From Candidatus Pelagibacter communis (GTDB lineage Bacteria > Pseudomonadota > Alphaproteobacteria > Pelagibacterales > Pelagibacteraceae), in assembly GCF_001180185.1 (NCBI RefSeq), contig NZ_CVSS01000008.1, positions 36,001 through 100,000 of the forward strand: DNA of 64,000 bases, given 5' to 3'. Made by a program: the position numbers and the translations under genes. This document shows positions 16,851 through 25,636 of this stretch, in pieces. The first letter of the stretch is position 1, and every line of letters starts with the position of its first letter. The notes below the pieces were generated by a model. It saw nothing but the letters and a program-made list of their open reading frames with translations, did not search any database and was not told the DNA's origin.

Positions 16851-18340
16851 TAGATTGTATTTTGTTTAATAAATTTATCTGCAGCTGACAAAATCATTTT
16901 TTTTCTTTCAGTTTTCATTTTATCGAAAATTCTGACCATCATTGAAAGTCTAGGATTTTTTAAAAAAAAATTTCTATTTCGATCAATAAATCTCCAATAA
17001 AGACCATCCATAGTGTTACACCACTCACCTTTTTTAAAATCCATCATTTTCATAAAGTAACTTGATCCACAAATATAAGGTTTGGTTGCAAATATTCCTC
17101 CATCACTAAATAATCCCATACCATAAACATTGGGCACCATTACCCAATCTGAGGAGTCTACAAACATTTCCATGAACCATTTGTAGACTATGGTAGGTTT
17201 TATTTCACAAAGATTCATTATGTTAGATAAAATCATTAATCTTTCAATGTGATGAGACCATCCATGGTTTAAAGCATTTTTAATTGCATAATCAAGCGGA
17301 GGTAAACCGGTTGTGCCTTCATACCAAGATTTTTTCATTTTTCTATTTTGTTTGAAGAAGTTTCTGGTTTCCATTTCATTTGAATAACCTTGATAAATTC
17401 CTCTCATGAACTCTCTCCAACCAATTACCTGACGTATGTAACCTTCTAATGAATTTAATCTTATCTTTTTACTTTTATGGAATTCTAAAACTTTTTTAAT
17501 AATAAATTCTGGAGTAATTAAACCTAAATTAATATATGGACTTAATGCACTATGAAATAAAACATTATCTTTTTGATCAACAGCATCTTCATAATCACCA
17601 AATAAATTTGATTTTTCTTTAATGAAAAAATTTAAAAGCTTTACAACATCATTATATTCAGTAGCGAACCAAAAATTTTCAGTTTTACCTGGATGATCTT
17701 TGAATAATTTTTCAATAATTGGTTTTAACTTTTTTGTATGATTAGTTTCATTTATTTTTGGAAACTTTGGAACAGAAATATTTTTTGGTAATTTATTTCT
17801 ATTATCTTCATCAAAGCTCCATTTACCTCCAATTGGGTTTCCGTCTGAACCCATCAATATTCCTGATTTTTTTCTAACATCCTTGTAAAAAGTTGCCATG
17901 AAAGGTTTTTTTGATTTGGAGAGATATTGTTTAAATTCCTCTCTTGAGTTTAAAAACATTGGAGTTTGAATAATATTCCATTTTATTTTTTCCTTTTTAA
18001 AAAATTGATTAATTTTTTTTTCAAAAAATTTATCTTCAACTTCAAAGCTTGAAATCTCTTTTATTTTCTTGGAATTAATTATTTTTTGCAATTTTTTTAA
18101 ATAATCATACTTAAATTCTTTATCCTCAATTTTTATATATTCTAATTTAAATTTATCTTTTTTAAGAGTATCTGCATGTGAGCGCATTGAGGATAAAAAA
18201 AGAAGTATTTTTTGTTTATGGTGTTTTTCATAAGTGCATAACTTGTAATCTTCGGCCATAAAAAATAGGTGGTCTTTTTTGAAGCGGTCCAAGTATTTTG
18301 ATGGAAATAATTGATTACCCAGTATAAAAAATAACTTCAT
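16850..18340 (-). CDS. FeS-BCP-type (6-4) photolyase/cryptochrome homologue with lost FeS ligands
   Basis: This 496-aa protein has the architecture of bacterial cryptochrome/(6-4) photolyases (PhrB/CryB). An N-terminal antenna domain starts MKLFFILGNQLFPSK, GGKWSFDEDNR (171-181) matches the family block, and the FAD domain has HHIERLM (363-369), MVPNVYGMGLFSDGG (401-415) and GLYWRFIDRNR (446-456). In the usual 4Fe-4S region the two CxxC cysteines read Lys436 and Glu439, and the Cys before HHIQRLM is absent. Only Cys441 may remain. It is first in a four-gene operon. Light-driven DNA repair or signalling is inferred from family. Confidence 0.88.
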   Translation of the reverse strand: MKLFFILGNQLFPSKYLDRFKKDHLFFMAEDYKLCTYEKHHKQKILLFLSSMRSHADTLKKDKFKLEYIKIEDKEFKYDYLKKLQKIINSKKIKEISSFEVEDKFFEKKINQFFKKEKIKWNIIQTPMFLNSREEFKQYLSKSKKPFMATFYKDVRKKSGILMGSDGNPIGGKWSFDEDNRNKLPKNISVPKFPKINETNHTKKLKPIIEKLFKDHPGKTENFWFATEYNDVVKLLNFFIKEKSNLFGDYEDAVDQKDNVLFHSALSPYINLGLITPEFIIKKVLEFHKSKKIRLNSLEGYIRQVIGWREFMRGIYQGYSNEMETRNFFKQNRKMKKSWYEGTTGLPPLDYAIKNALNHGWSHHIERLMILSNIMNLCEIKPTIVYKWFMEMFVDSSDWVMVPNVYGMGLFSDGGIFATKPYICGSSYFMKMMDFKKGEWCNTMDGLYWRFIDRNRNFFLKNPRLSMMVRIFDKMKTERKKMILSAADKFIKQNTI

Positions 18341-18367
18341 AGTTAAATATAACGAATAAAATTTTTT

Positions 18368-19078
18368 ATGTCAGAAAAATATCTTATTTTTGGTGCGACA
18401 GGTTCAATCGGATCTAGCTTAGCTGAACAATTAGTAAACCTAGGAAATTCTGTTCATTTAGTTGGAAGAAATGAAAATGAAACAAAAAGCATTTCTGAAA
18501 AACTTGGTTGTGCTTTTACCATTGCTGATGTTTTAGAAGATGGATTTATAGAAAAAGTTAAAAATGACATTTCAGATATAAAAGGGGTTGCTTATTGTGT
18601 TGGTTCAATAGATTTAAAACCTCTGAGAATGGTTAATGAAAATGATTTTAATAAATGCATGAAATTAAATCTCTATTCGGCAGTTGAAGTTATTAAAGGT
18701 TATCAAGAAAGTTTAAAAAAAAATAAGGGTTCAGTAGTTTTATTCTCTACAGTAGCAGCACAAAGAGGATTTACTAATCATGCGATAATTGCTTCAGCTA
18801 AAGCTGCTGTTGAGGGATTAACTGTTTCATTGGCAGCTGAATTTGCTCCAAATATTAGAGTTAATTGTATTGCACCAAGTTTAACTAATTCAAAGATTGC
18901 GGAACCAATGTTGAAAAACAAAGCATTAGCGGATGGAATAGCAAAAGCTCATCCTTTAAAAAGATTGGGCGAAGGAAAAGACTCAGCTTCTCTTGCAAAA
19001 TTTCTCATTACTGATGATAGTTCATGGGTTACTGGCCAGATTATTGCCGTCGATGGTGGTAGATCAAAACTTTCTTAA
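18368..19078 (+). CDS. short-chain dehydrogenase/reductase (SDR) lacking the canonical catalytic Tyr
   Basis: This 236-aa Rossmann enzyme has the NAD(P)-binding GATGSIG (9-15), catalytic-type Ser127 in LFSTVAAQ, Lys145 in ASAKAAVEGL and the C-terminal WVTGQIIAVDGGRS. Where the family has Tyr four residues before the Lys there is Ile141, and the stretch reads NHAIIASAK. The protein may therefore not be a normal oxidoreductase. It is divergent from the photolyase operon across 27 nt and is followed after 1 nt by a PQQ-type sugar dehydrogenase. Confidence 0.88.
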   Translation: MSEKYLIFGATGSIGSSLAEQLVNLGNSVHLVGRNENETKSISEKLGCAFTIADVLEDGFIEKVKNDISDIKGVAYCVGSIDLKPLRMVNENDFNKCMKLNLYSAVEVIKGYQESLKKNKGSVVLFSTVAAQRGFTNHAIIASAKAAVEGLTVSLAAEFAPNIRVNCIAPSLTNSKIAEPMLKNKALADGIAKAHPLKRLGEGKDSASLAKFLITDDSSWVTGQIIAVDGGRSKLS

Positions 19079-19079
19079 A

Positions 19080-20147
19080 GTGAGTAAATTTTTTATTTCC
19101 ATATTCTTATTTTTAGTTTCTATAAATGTTTCATTTGCAGAAAATCTTATTTTTAAAAAAATTATAGATTTAAATGACCCATGGGGCTCTACATTCATCA
19201 ATAATAATGAATTATTAATTTCAGAAAAAAGTGGGAAAATTAAGTTAATTAATCTTAATTCTAAAAAAATCTCTGAAGTTAATCATAATCTAAATTATCT
19301 AGAACATGGTCAAGGAGGTTTGTTAGATATTCTGTTTAAAGATAGTTTTGTTTATATTTCTTATTCAGAAAATAGAGGAAGTGGAAAAACCAGTACTTCA
19401 ATAGCTAAAGCAGAATTTGATAAAAAAAGTTTAATTTTTAATAATATTTTTCAAGCTAACCCACCAATAGACTCTGGATATCATTTTGGTTCAAGACTTT
19501 TAATAAAAAATAATTACATTTTTGCTACTGCTGGTGAAAGAGGTCAGGGAATGATTGCACAAGATCCAACAAAACATCCGGGGAGCATTATTAGAATTAA
19601 TACTGATGGAAGCATACCAAAAGATAACCCTAAATTTAAAAATAAATCAAATTGGTTACCTGAAATTTATCAAATTGGGGTGAGAAATCCTCAAGGGATA
19701 GCTTTATGCCCATTTGATGGAAAAATTTATATAAGTAATCATGGTGCAAAAGGAGGTGACTGGTTTGGAGAAGTTAAGATTGGTGAAAACTATGGTTGGA
19801 AAATTCTAGGATGGGGAGGAACTAACTATTCAGGTACGAAGATTGGTCCAAAATGGAAACCTGGTTTTACAAAAGCAATTCAATATTGGGTGCCCTCCAT
19901 AGCTGTGAGCGCAATAACTATTTATAAAGGTGAAGAATTTAAAGAGTGGAATGGCCAAGCATTAATAACATCTCTCAAAGACAAGTCATTAAGGAAATTA
20001 AATTTTAAAAATTTATTAAATATACAAGAAGAAATTATTTTTAAAAATGAAATAGGGAGAATTAGAGACATACAAATACACCCTAATAATGGAAAAATTT
20101 ATTTTTTAGCTGGAGATAATTTATGGTTAATGGAAAAAAAAAAATAA
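19080..20147 (+). CDS. secreted PQQ-dependent sugar dehydrogenase (Asd/YliI-like, sorbosone dehydrogenase fold)
   Basis: This 355-aa protein starts at GTG 19080, one base after the SDR stop. That start gives a clean signal peptide (SKFFISIFLFLVSINVSFA). Starts further upstream would overlap the SDR and bury the signal. The beta-propeller of soluble aldose dehydrogenases is visible in DPWGSTFI, HGQGGLLDI, YHFGSRLL, GVRNPQGIAL, NHGAKGGDWFGEV with GENYGW, and WVPSIAVSAITIYKG. These are PQQ and calcium binding regions. It would oxidise sugars in the periplasm. PQQ synthesis genes are not in this window. Confidence 0.85.
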   Translation: MSKFFISIFLFLVSINVSFAENLIFKKIIDLNDPWGSTFINNNELLISEKSGKIKLINLNSKKISEVNHNLNYLEHGQGGLLDILFKDSFVYISYSENRGSGKTSTSIAKAEFDKKSLIFNNIFQANPPIDSGYHFGSRLLIKNNYIFATAGERGQGMIAQDPTKHPGSIIRINTDGSIPKDNPKFKNKSNWLPEIYQIGVRNPQGIALCPFDGKIYISNHGAKGGDWFGEVKIGENYGWKILGWGGTNYSGTKIGPKWKPGFTKAIQYWVPSIAVSAITIYKGEEFKEWNGQALITSLKDKSLRKLNFKNLLNIQEEIIFKNEIGRIRDIQIHPNNGKIYFLAGDNLWLMEKKK

Positions 20148-20152
20148 TGATA

Positions 20153-20425
20153 TTAATTATTCAGTAATTTATTTTTTGCTTTATCAAATTCTTCCTGAGT
20201 TATTACACCTTTTTCATGCAAATCGCTTAATTTTGAGAGTTCGTCACTTAGATTGTTTTTTTCATTAGCAAAATTAAAATCATCTGAGTTTGAATCTTTC
20301 TCATCAGCTTTATCTAATTTGTTGGCTTCCTTTGCACTAAAACCTTTCATTATAGCTGTGCCGCCAAGATATAAAACAAATGCCATTATTGGTATAACTA
20401 AACCAAAAAAAATCATCTTTTCCAT
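20153..20425 (-). CDS. small membrane protein with C-terminal SHOCT domain
   Basis: This 90-aa protein has one N-terminal transmembrane helix (about 4-24), an acidic linker with DKADEKDSNSDDF and a C-terminal SHOCT motif (LSKLSDLHEKGVITQEEF then KAKNKLL). SHOCT is a short oligomerisation or nucleic-acid-associated domain of unclear role, often at the end of membrane proteins. It lies 3 nt downstream of the next small membrane protein gene on the same strand. No function can be assigned. Confidence 0.72.
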   Translation of the reverse strand: MEKMIFFGLVIPIMAFVLYLGGTAIMKGFSAKEANKLDKADEKDSNSDDFNFANEKNNLSDELSKLSDLHEKGVITQEEFDKAKNKLLNN

Positions 20426-20428
20426 TTT

Positions 20429-20632
20429 TTAATCCTCGTCTTCTTCTCTCCATTTTTTTTCATACATGAGGTAAGCAGCATATATTACTGATACTGTCCC
20501 CACTATCATACCATAATCAAATCCTGTTTGCATATCATGTAAATACCAACCTAGCTGAGTCGCGCCAATAGTTGGGACGGTTAGCAACAGAAATATTAAA
20601 CCAATCCTGTATGGATATTTTGGTTTTTTCAT
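20429..20632 (-). CDS. small membrane protein, 67 aa, unknown function
   Basis: This 67-aa protein has two predicted helices (about 10-28 and 37-56) and a charged C-terminal tail ending KKWREEDED. It is located between folD (37 nt upstream) and the SHOCT protein (3 nt downstream) on the same strand, so co-transcription is likely. I do not recognise the family. Support comes from position, a plausible ATG at 20630-20632 and a coherent membrane topology. Confidence 0.58.
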   Translation of the reverse strand: MKKPKYPYRIGLIFLLLTVPTIGATQLGWYLHDMQTGFDYGMIVGTVSVIYAAYLMYEKKWREEDED

Positions 20633-20669
20633 ACTTTAAATTACCAAATTAAATTATAAGATTTAATTA

Positions 20670-21515
20670 TTAAATTTGCGATCTTTTGAAACACTCTATT
20701 GTATTTTTCAGTAAACAAGCAATAGTCATTGGTCCCACGCCTCCAGGAACTGGTGTCAAAGCTTTAGCTTTTTTTGAAACTTCATTAAAATTAACGTCTC
20801 CTACAATCCCTTTCTCAGTTTTATTTATCCCCACATCAATAACAATTGCATCTTTTTTAACCCAATCACCTTTAACTAGCTCTGGAATGCCTACTGCTGC
20901 TACAATAATATCTGCTTGCAAACACTCAGATTTTAAATCTTTAGTCTTAGAATGTGTAATAGTGACAGTGCAGTTCTCTTTTAAAAGTAGTTGTGTCATC
21001 GGCTTTCCATTTAAATTTGATCGTCCTACTATCACTGCTTTTTTTCCACTGATATTAGGTTCAATTTTTTTAATCAACAAATAACATCCAAGAGGTGTGC
21101 AAGGAATTGAACTCTCATAACCAGATGAAAGATTACCAACATTCATTGGATGAAAACCATCAACATCTTTTGAAGGATCAATAGTTTCAATTACTTTTTG
21201 TTTATCAATATGTTTTGGTAACGGCAACTGGACTAAAATACCAGAAACTGTGGCATCGACATTCAGTTCTTTTATTTTTTCTAATACAGTTTTTTCTTCA
21301 ACTGAATCTGGATACTTTATTACTTCTGAATTTAATCCAACTTCCTTAGCGGATCTTTCTTTATTTCTTACATAGATTTGGCTTGGTGTAAGATCTCCAA
21401 TAAGTATAACTGTTAAACCAGGTATTTTGTTATGTTGTTTTTTTAACTGAGATACTTCTCCCTTTAACTCTTCTCTTAATTCTGCAGCTACTTTTTTACC
21501 ATCAATTAAAATCAT
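20670..21515 (-). CDS. folD: bifunctional methylenetetrahydrofolate dehydrogenase/cyclohydrolase FolD
   Basis: This 281-aa enzyme interconverts 5,10-methylene-, methenyl- and 10-formyl-tetrahydrofolate. It has the family patterns YVRNKERSAKEVG (with the catalytic Lys), GILVQLPLPKHI, DPSKDVDGFHPMN, IVGRSNLNGKPM and the C-terminal TPVPGGVGPMT. Length is normal. It follows yggT by 7 nt. It supplies one-carbon units used by purH, also in this window, although the two are not linked. Confidence 0.97.
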   Translation of the reverse strand: MILIDGKKVAAELREELKGEVSQLKKQHNKIPGLTVILIGDLTPSQIYVRNKERSAKEVGLNSEVIKYPDSVEEKTVLEKIKELNVDATVSGILVQLPLPKHIDKQKVIETIDPSKDVDGFHPMNVGNLSSGYESSIPCTPLGCYLLIKKIEPNISGKKAVIVGRSNLNGKPMTQLLLKENCTVTITHSKTKDLKSECLQADIIVAAVGIPELVKGDWVKKDAIVIDVGINKTEKGIVGDVNFNEVSKKAKALTPVPGGVGPMTIACLLKNTIECFKRSQI

Positions 21516-21522
21516 ATTTTTT

Positions 21523-21813
21523 TTAAAAAATTATTGGTGCGATGTAAAGCTTCATACACATTTCAATAAACCAAATCAATAAAAGAAGAATGATTGGTGA
21601 AATATCTAATGAACCTAAATTTGGCAAAAAACGTCTTATTTTATTTAGAAATGGATCTGTAAGTCTGTAACTAAATTCTAAAATTGCATAAACAAACCGG
21701 TTTTGAGTATTAAGAACATTGAAAGCTATTAACCAACTTATTACCACATTGGCAATAACTACGTATGAATAAAGTTTTAAAATTTGCAAAACTAAATAAA
21801 AAATTGCTATCAT
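21523..21813 (-). CDS. YggT family integral membrane protein
   Basis: This 96-aa protein has two to three helices and the YggT pattern: VVIANVVISWLIAFNV at the first helix, then LTDPFLNKIRRFLPNLGSLDISPII with the conserved DP and I/R/P residues. The family is linked to membrane homeostasis and osmotic stress; in other lineages it relates to cytochrome b6 maturation (CCB3). It overlaps the mechanosensitive channel gene by 4 nt and precedes folD by 7 nt. Confidence 0.86.
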   Translation of the reverse strand: MIAIFYLVLQILKLYSYVVIANVVISWLIAFNVLNTQNRFVYAILEFSYRLTDPFLNKIRRFLPNLGSLDISPIILLLLIWFIEMCMKLYIAPIIF

Positions 21814-22895
21814 TTTTTTTCAACATAAATAGACTGACTGGGAAAAGCAAAAGAGGCATTATTTTTTTCTACTATTTGTTTAATTGCAATTGCTAATCTC
21901 TCTTTAACATCAAGCCAATTATTCCAACTGCCTGTCTTAGTAAAACATCTAACATACATATCAATTGAGCTATCTGAAAATTTATCAACTCTCACTGCGA
22001 TTCCAATTTCTGTATTATAATCCTCACTGTTATTTATGTGTTCCTCAATTTCATTTCTAATTTTTTTTAATTGATCAACTGTAGTGTCATATTGAAGTGT
22101 TATTATCCAACTTATTAACCAGTTTGAGGTTTCACTTACATTAATAACTGCATTTTCTGCAAATTGAAAATTTGGAATAATAGCTAATGATTTATCAAAT
22201 TTTCTTATTGTGGTCGACCTAAAACCTATTTTTTCAACTATACCCTCAATGATACCATCAACAGAAATCCAATCTCCAATTTTAAATCTTTTTTCTACTA
22301 AAACTAAAATTCCTGAAATTAAATTTTTAAATAAATCTTGTGCGCCTAAAGCAACAGCAACTCCAAATAACCCAAGTCCAGCGATGATCGGGCCTATTTT
22401 AATACCCCACAACTCTAGCACAGCTGCTAAACCTAAAATAAAAATCAAAATTTTTAATGATTTGATAATCCAACCTATTAATTCTCTCGTAAGAAGTTTG
22501 TCTAAACCACTTAAAATATAAGATATAGGCTCTATAATTTGATGAATTACCCAAAAAATTAAAATTGTTATTAATGTTCTATTAATTGTATCTACAACCT
22601 CTCGACCCTCTAAAGAAAAAGTCATGTAATAACTTGCTATAAAAAAACCAAGAACTATTGGCAAAAATCTTGCTGGACCTGTAAGTGATTGAACAAATGT
22701 ATCATCTAATTTATTTGTTGTTTTTTTAGAAATAACCTCTAATTTTTTTATAATCAATTTACTAATTAATCCTCTGAAAACTAAAAAAAGTAAAAATATT
22801 CCAATACCTATGAGTATTTGAAAAATATCAACCCCAAGTATTCCTTTATTCCAAACTGACAAAAATATTTCAGAAAAATTATTTATTAATTCCAT
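21810..22895 (-). CDS. MscS-family mechanosensitive ion channel
   Basis: This 361-aa protein has an N-terminal membrane part of about five helices. The pore helix/MscS signature GLGLFGVAVALGAQDLFKNL is followed by the beta domain with EKRFKIGDWISVDGIIEGIVEKIGFRST and a cytoplasmic alpha/beta domain. The family relieves hypo-osmotic pressure by opening under membrane tension. It lies 2 nt after hemD and overlaps yggT by 4 nt, so expression is tied to the haem genes by position only. Confidence 0.93.
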   Translation of the reverse strand: MELINNFSEIFLSVWNKGILGVDIFQILIGIGIFLLFLVFRGLISKLIIKKLEVISKKTTNKLDDTFVQSLTGPARFLPIVLGFFIASYYMTFSLEGREVVDTINRTLITILIFWVIHQIIEPISYILSGLDKLLTRELIGWIIKSLKILIFILGLAAVLELWGIKIGPIIAGLGLFGVAVALGAQDLFKNLISGILVLVEKRFKIGDWISVDGIIEGIVEKIGFRSTTIRKFDKSLAIIPNFQFAENAVINVSETSNWLISWIITLQYDTTVDQLKKIRNEIEEHINNSEDYNTEIGIAVRVDKFSDSSIDMYVRCFTKTGSWNNWLDVKERLAIAIKQIVEKNNASFAFPSQSIYVEKK

Positions 22896-22897
22896 AT

Positions 22898-23596
22898 TTA
22901 AATTTTATATAACAAAAACTCTTCTTCTCCAGGATTAAAAAGAAATATCTTTTTCCACTTGATTTCATTCAATATTGACGAGGTTTTTTCACCTATGCAC
23001 ATCAAATTAGTATCCATCCATTGAGTTTCTGAATGATTAAACTTAATAAATTTTAAAAAACTCAGAGCACTATTTTGGGAATAAATAAAGACTATATCTG
23101 GAATATTTTTTTTTAATTCGTTAACAAATTTTTCCTGAAAATTATTATTATGTTTTGTCTGATAATTCACAACTCTTTTAATAGAATATCCTTCATTAAT
23201 TAATTGTAAATCTAAATCCATAGATATGATCTCACCACTTACATAAACTAGATTTCCCTCATGAGTTTCAAAATTTTGCATGATTAATTCTTTTAAATTT
23301 CTTACATTGCCCTCAGCACAAATTATATTTTGAAAACCAATACTCTTTGCTTTTTTTTCAGTTTGCAAACCTACACAAAAACATTTGATATTTTTATCAA
23401 TATTTTTTATATCTAAAAACTTAATTGCATTCGCACTAGTAAAAATAATGCCTCTACTATTATTCAAAAAACTATCGTCATAATTTTTTTTTTCAATTTT
23501 TAACAAAGGCATATGAGAAACAATATGGCCCAACTTTTTAAATCTAATAATCAATTCAGAACAGTCTTCTAAAGGTCTTGTTAATAATATATGCAT
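22898..23596 (-). CDS. hemD: uroporphyrinogen-III synthase HemD
   Basis: This 232-aa two-domain alpha/beta protein begins MHILLTRPLEDCSEL, the family N-terminus. It continues with GIIFTSANAIKFL and later VFIYSQNSALSFL, the two equivalent loops lining the active site. It cyclises hydroxymethylbilane to uroporphyrinogen III. Sequence conservation in this family is weak, so the call leans also on position: it follows hemC with a 1-nt gap. Start is ATG at 23594-23596. Confidence 0.9.
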   Translation of the reverse strand: MHILLTRPLEDCSELIIRFKKLGHIVSHMPLLKIEKKNYDDSFLNNSRGIIFTSANAIKFLDIKNIDKNIKCFCVGLQTEKKAKSIGFQNIICAEGNVRNLKELIMQNFETHEGNLVYVSGEIISMDLDLQLINEGYSIKRVVNYQTKHNNNFQEKFVNELKKNIPDIVFIYSQNSALSFLKFIKFNHSETQWMDTNLMCIGEKTSSILNEIKWKKIFLFNPGEEEFLLYKI

Positions 23597-23597
23597 A

Positions 23598-24518
23598 TCA
23601 ATGTTTATAATTTCCTTTGGATTTTTGTTTTAAAATTTTCCCAATTTCTAATCCTATATTTTCAAATTCATTTTTATTACTAATTTTTTTTTCATAAAAT
23701 CTTTGAGAACCATCTAAAGAAAATAATTCAGCTGTAAGAATAATTTTATCGTCTTTTAGTGTTGCGTTTGCACCAACTGCAGTATCGCAATCTCCCTCTA
23801 AAATTTTAAGAACATTTCTTTCTGCTACAGCACATTGAAATGTTCCAGGATCATTTATTTTTTTTAGTAAATCTATAACCTCTATATCTTTTTCTCTACA
23901 TTGCATTGCAATAACTCCTTGGCCAACACTTGGAATAATTTCCTCAAGGGAAAACACTTGGGATATTTCTTTTTCAAGATTCAATGATTTTAAACCTGCA
24001 TATGAAAGAATTATTGCATCATAAAAACCCTCTTGAAGTTTTTTTAATCTTGTATCAACATTTCCTCTTATAAGCTTACAAGAAATATCGTCTCTAAATT
24101 TTTTTATTTGAAACTCTCTTCTTAAGGACGATGTTCCTATTATAGAATTCATTCTTAAATCTTTAAGTTTTTTATTATCTTTGCTTACTAAAATTTCTCT
24201 AGCGTCATTTCTTTTAAGAAAAAAATTTGTAATTAAACCACTTGTCTCAATAACAGGCATATCCTTAAGTGCATGGACTGCAATATCTATTTTGTTCTCA
24301 ATTAATTCTGTTTCAATATTTTTAGAAAATAATCCTTTTCCACCTAACTCTGACAATCTCTTATTATGAACTTGATCTCCTTTAGTCACAATTTCTTTTA
24401 TTATTATTTGAAAGTTATGAAATTTTGATGTTTTTAATATCTTATTCTTTACTTTTTGAGCATATATTAATGCTAATTTACTACCTCTCGATCCTATTAC
24501 TAATTTTTCTTTTTTCAT
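23598..24518 (-). CDS. hemC: porphobilinogen deaminase (hydroxymethylbilane synthase) HemC
   Basis: This 306-aa enzyme polymerises four porphobilinogens. It has the family blocks VIGSRGSKLALIYAQ, DIAVHALKDMP (catalytic Asp), IGTSSLRREFQI, LIRGNVDTRLKKL and the dipyrromethane-cofactor cysteine in LEGDCDTAVGA. It is divergent from tsaD over 39 nt and heads a same-strand run hemC-hemD-mscS-yggT-folD. hemE, hemH and hemJ sit 30 kb away next to the candidate origin. Confidence 0.97.
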   Translation of the reverse strand: MKKEKLVIGSRGSKLALIYAQKVKNKILKTSKFHNFQIIIKEIVTKGDQVHNKRLSELGGKGLFSKNIETELIENKIDIAVHALKDMPVIETSGLITNFFLKRNDAREILVSKDNKKLKDLRMNSIIGTSSLRREFQIKKFRDDISCKLIRGNVDTRLKKLQEGFYDAIILSYAGLKSLNLEKEISQVFSLEEIIPSVGQGVIAMQCREKDIEVIDLLKKINDPGTFQCAVAERNVLKILEGDCDTAVGANATLKDDKIILTAELFSLDGSQRFYEKKISNKNEFENIGLEIGKILKQKSKGNYKH

Positions 24519-24557
24519 TCTTGTAAAGAGATTGTACTATTATTAAAAACTATTTGA

Positions 24558-25631
24558 ATGAGCAAAAAGCCTATAATTTTAGGAATTGAATCGAGTTGTG
24601 ATGAAACAGCTGCCTCTATAATAACTGAAAATCAACAAGGAATACCTATTGTTTTATCAAACATCGTCTCAAGTCAAATAGATATTCATAAAAAATTCGG
24701 TGGTGTAGTACCTGAATTAGCAGCCAGATCCCACATAGAAAAAATAGATTGGATTGTTCAAAAAGCTATAGATGATAGTAATATCAATATAGAGGAAATA
24801 AGTGCTGTAGCGTCTACAGCAGGACCAGGATTGATAGTGTGTTTATCTGTTGGTTTAAGTTTTGGAAAATCATTTGCCTCAACAATGGAAATTCCATTTA
24901 TTTCTGTTAATCATTTAGAGGGTCACGCCTTAAGTCCTAAACTTAATTCAAATTTAGATTATCCATATCTATTGTTATTGATTTCAGGAGGACATTCGCA
25001 ATATTTATATGTTAAAAATATAAATTCTTATAAAAGATTGGGCACAACAATCGATGATGCTCTAGGTGAGGCTTTTGACAAAACAGCAAAATTACTAGGT
25101 ATAGAATTTCCTGGTGGTCCTCAAATAGAGTTGCTAGCCGAAAAAGGCGACCCAAACAAATTTAAATTACCAAAGCCCATATTTAATAGAGGTGGATGTA
25201 ACTTATCTTTTGCTGGATTAAAAACAGCAATACTGAAATTAAGTAAATCTATCAAAACTGAGCAAGATAAGTTTGATATCGCAGCATCTTTTCAAAAAAC
25301 TATTGAAGAAATTTTAAAGAAAAAAACTCAAATTGCTTTTAAAGAATTTGAAAAAATGAGTAAATCTAAGAAAAGAATATTTGTTGTTGCCGGTGGCGTT
25401 GCTGCTAATAAAAAAATTAGATCAATGCTAATAAAACTCTGTGAGGAAAACAATTATCAAAATATATTTCCACCAATTAACTTATGTGGCGATAATGCAG
25501 CAATGATTGCTTTGGTTGGTTTGGAAAAATTTAAACTAGGTCAATTTAATAAACTTGATTTCCCCGCAAAACCAAGATGGCCTCTAGATGAAAAAGCTAA
25601 ATTTTTAAAAGGATCAGGAGTTAAAATTTAA
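24558..25631 (+). CDS. tsaD: tRNA threonylcarbamoyladenosine transferase subunit TsaD
   Basis: This 357-aa ASKHA-fold protein transfers the threonylcarbamoyl group to A37 of ANN-decoding tRNAs together with TsaB and TsaE. Visible are IESSCDETAAS at the N-terminus, the metal-binding HxxxH in NHLEGHAL, the LLISGGHSQ block, DDALGEAFDK and the C-terminal GDNAAMIA. Start is ATG at 24558. It is divergent from hemC, a common alphaproteobacterial arrangement. An FkbM-type gene follows by 5 nt. Confidence 0.97.
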   Translation: MSKKPIILGIESSCDETAASIITENQQGIPIVLSNIVSSQIDIHKKFGGVVPELAARSHIEKIDWIVQKAIDDSNINIEEISAVASTAGPGLIVCLSVGLSFGKSFASTMEIPFISVNHLEGHALSPKLNSNLDYPYLLLLISGGHSQYLYVKNINSYKRLGTTIDDALGEAFDKTAKLLGIEFPGGPQIELLAEKGDPNKFKLPKPIFNRGGCNLSFAGLKTAILKLSKSIKTEQDKFDIAASFQKTIEEILKKKTQIAFKEFEKMSKSKKRIFVVAGGVAANKKIRSMLIKLCEENNYQNIFPPINLCGDNAAMIALVGLEKFKLGQFNKLDFPAKPRWPLDEKAKFLKGSGVKI

Positions 25632-25636
25632 AAAAG

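Noticed and set aside
18993..19079. Longer start for the sugar dehydrogenase
   Set aside because: It would overlap the conserved C-terminus of the SDR gene and displace the signal peptide; GTG 19080 is better.
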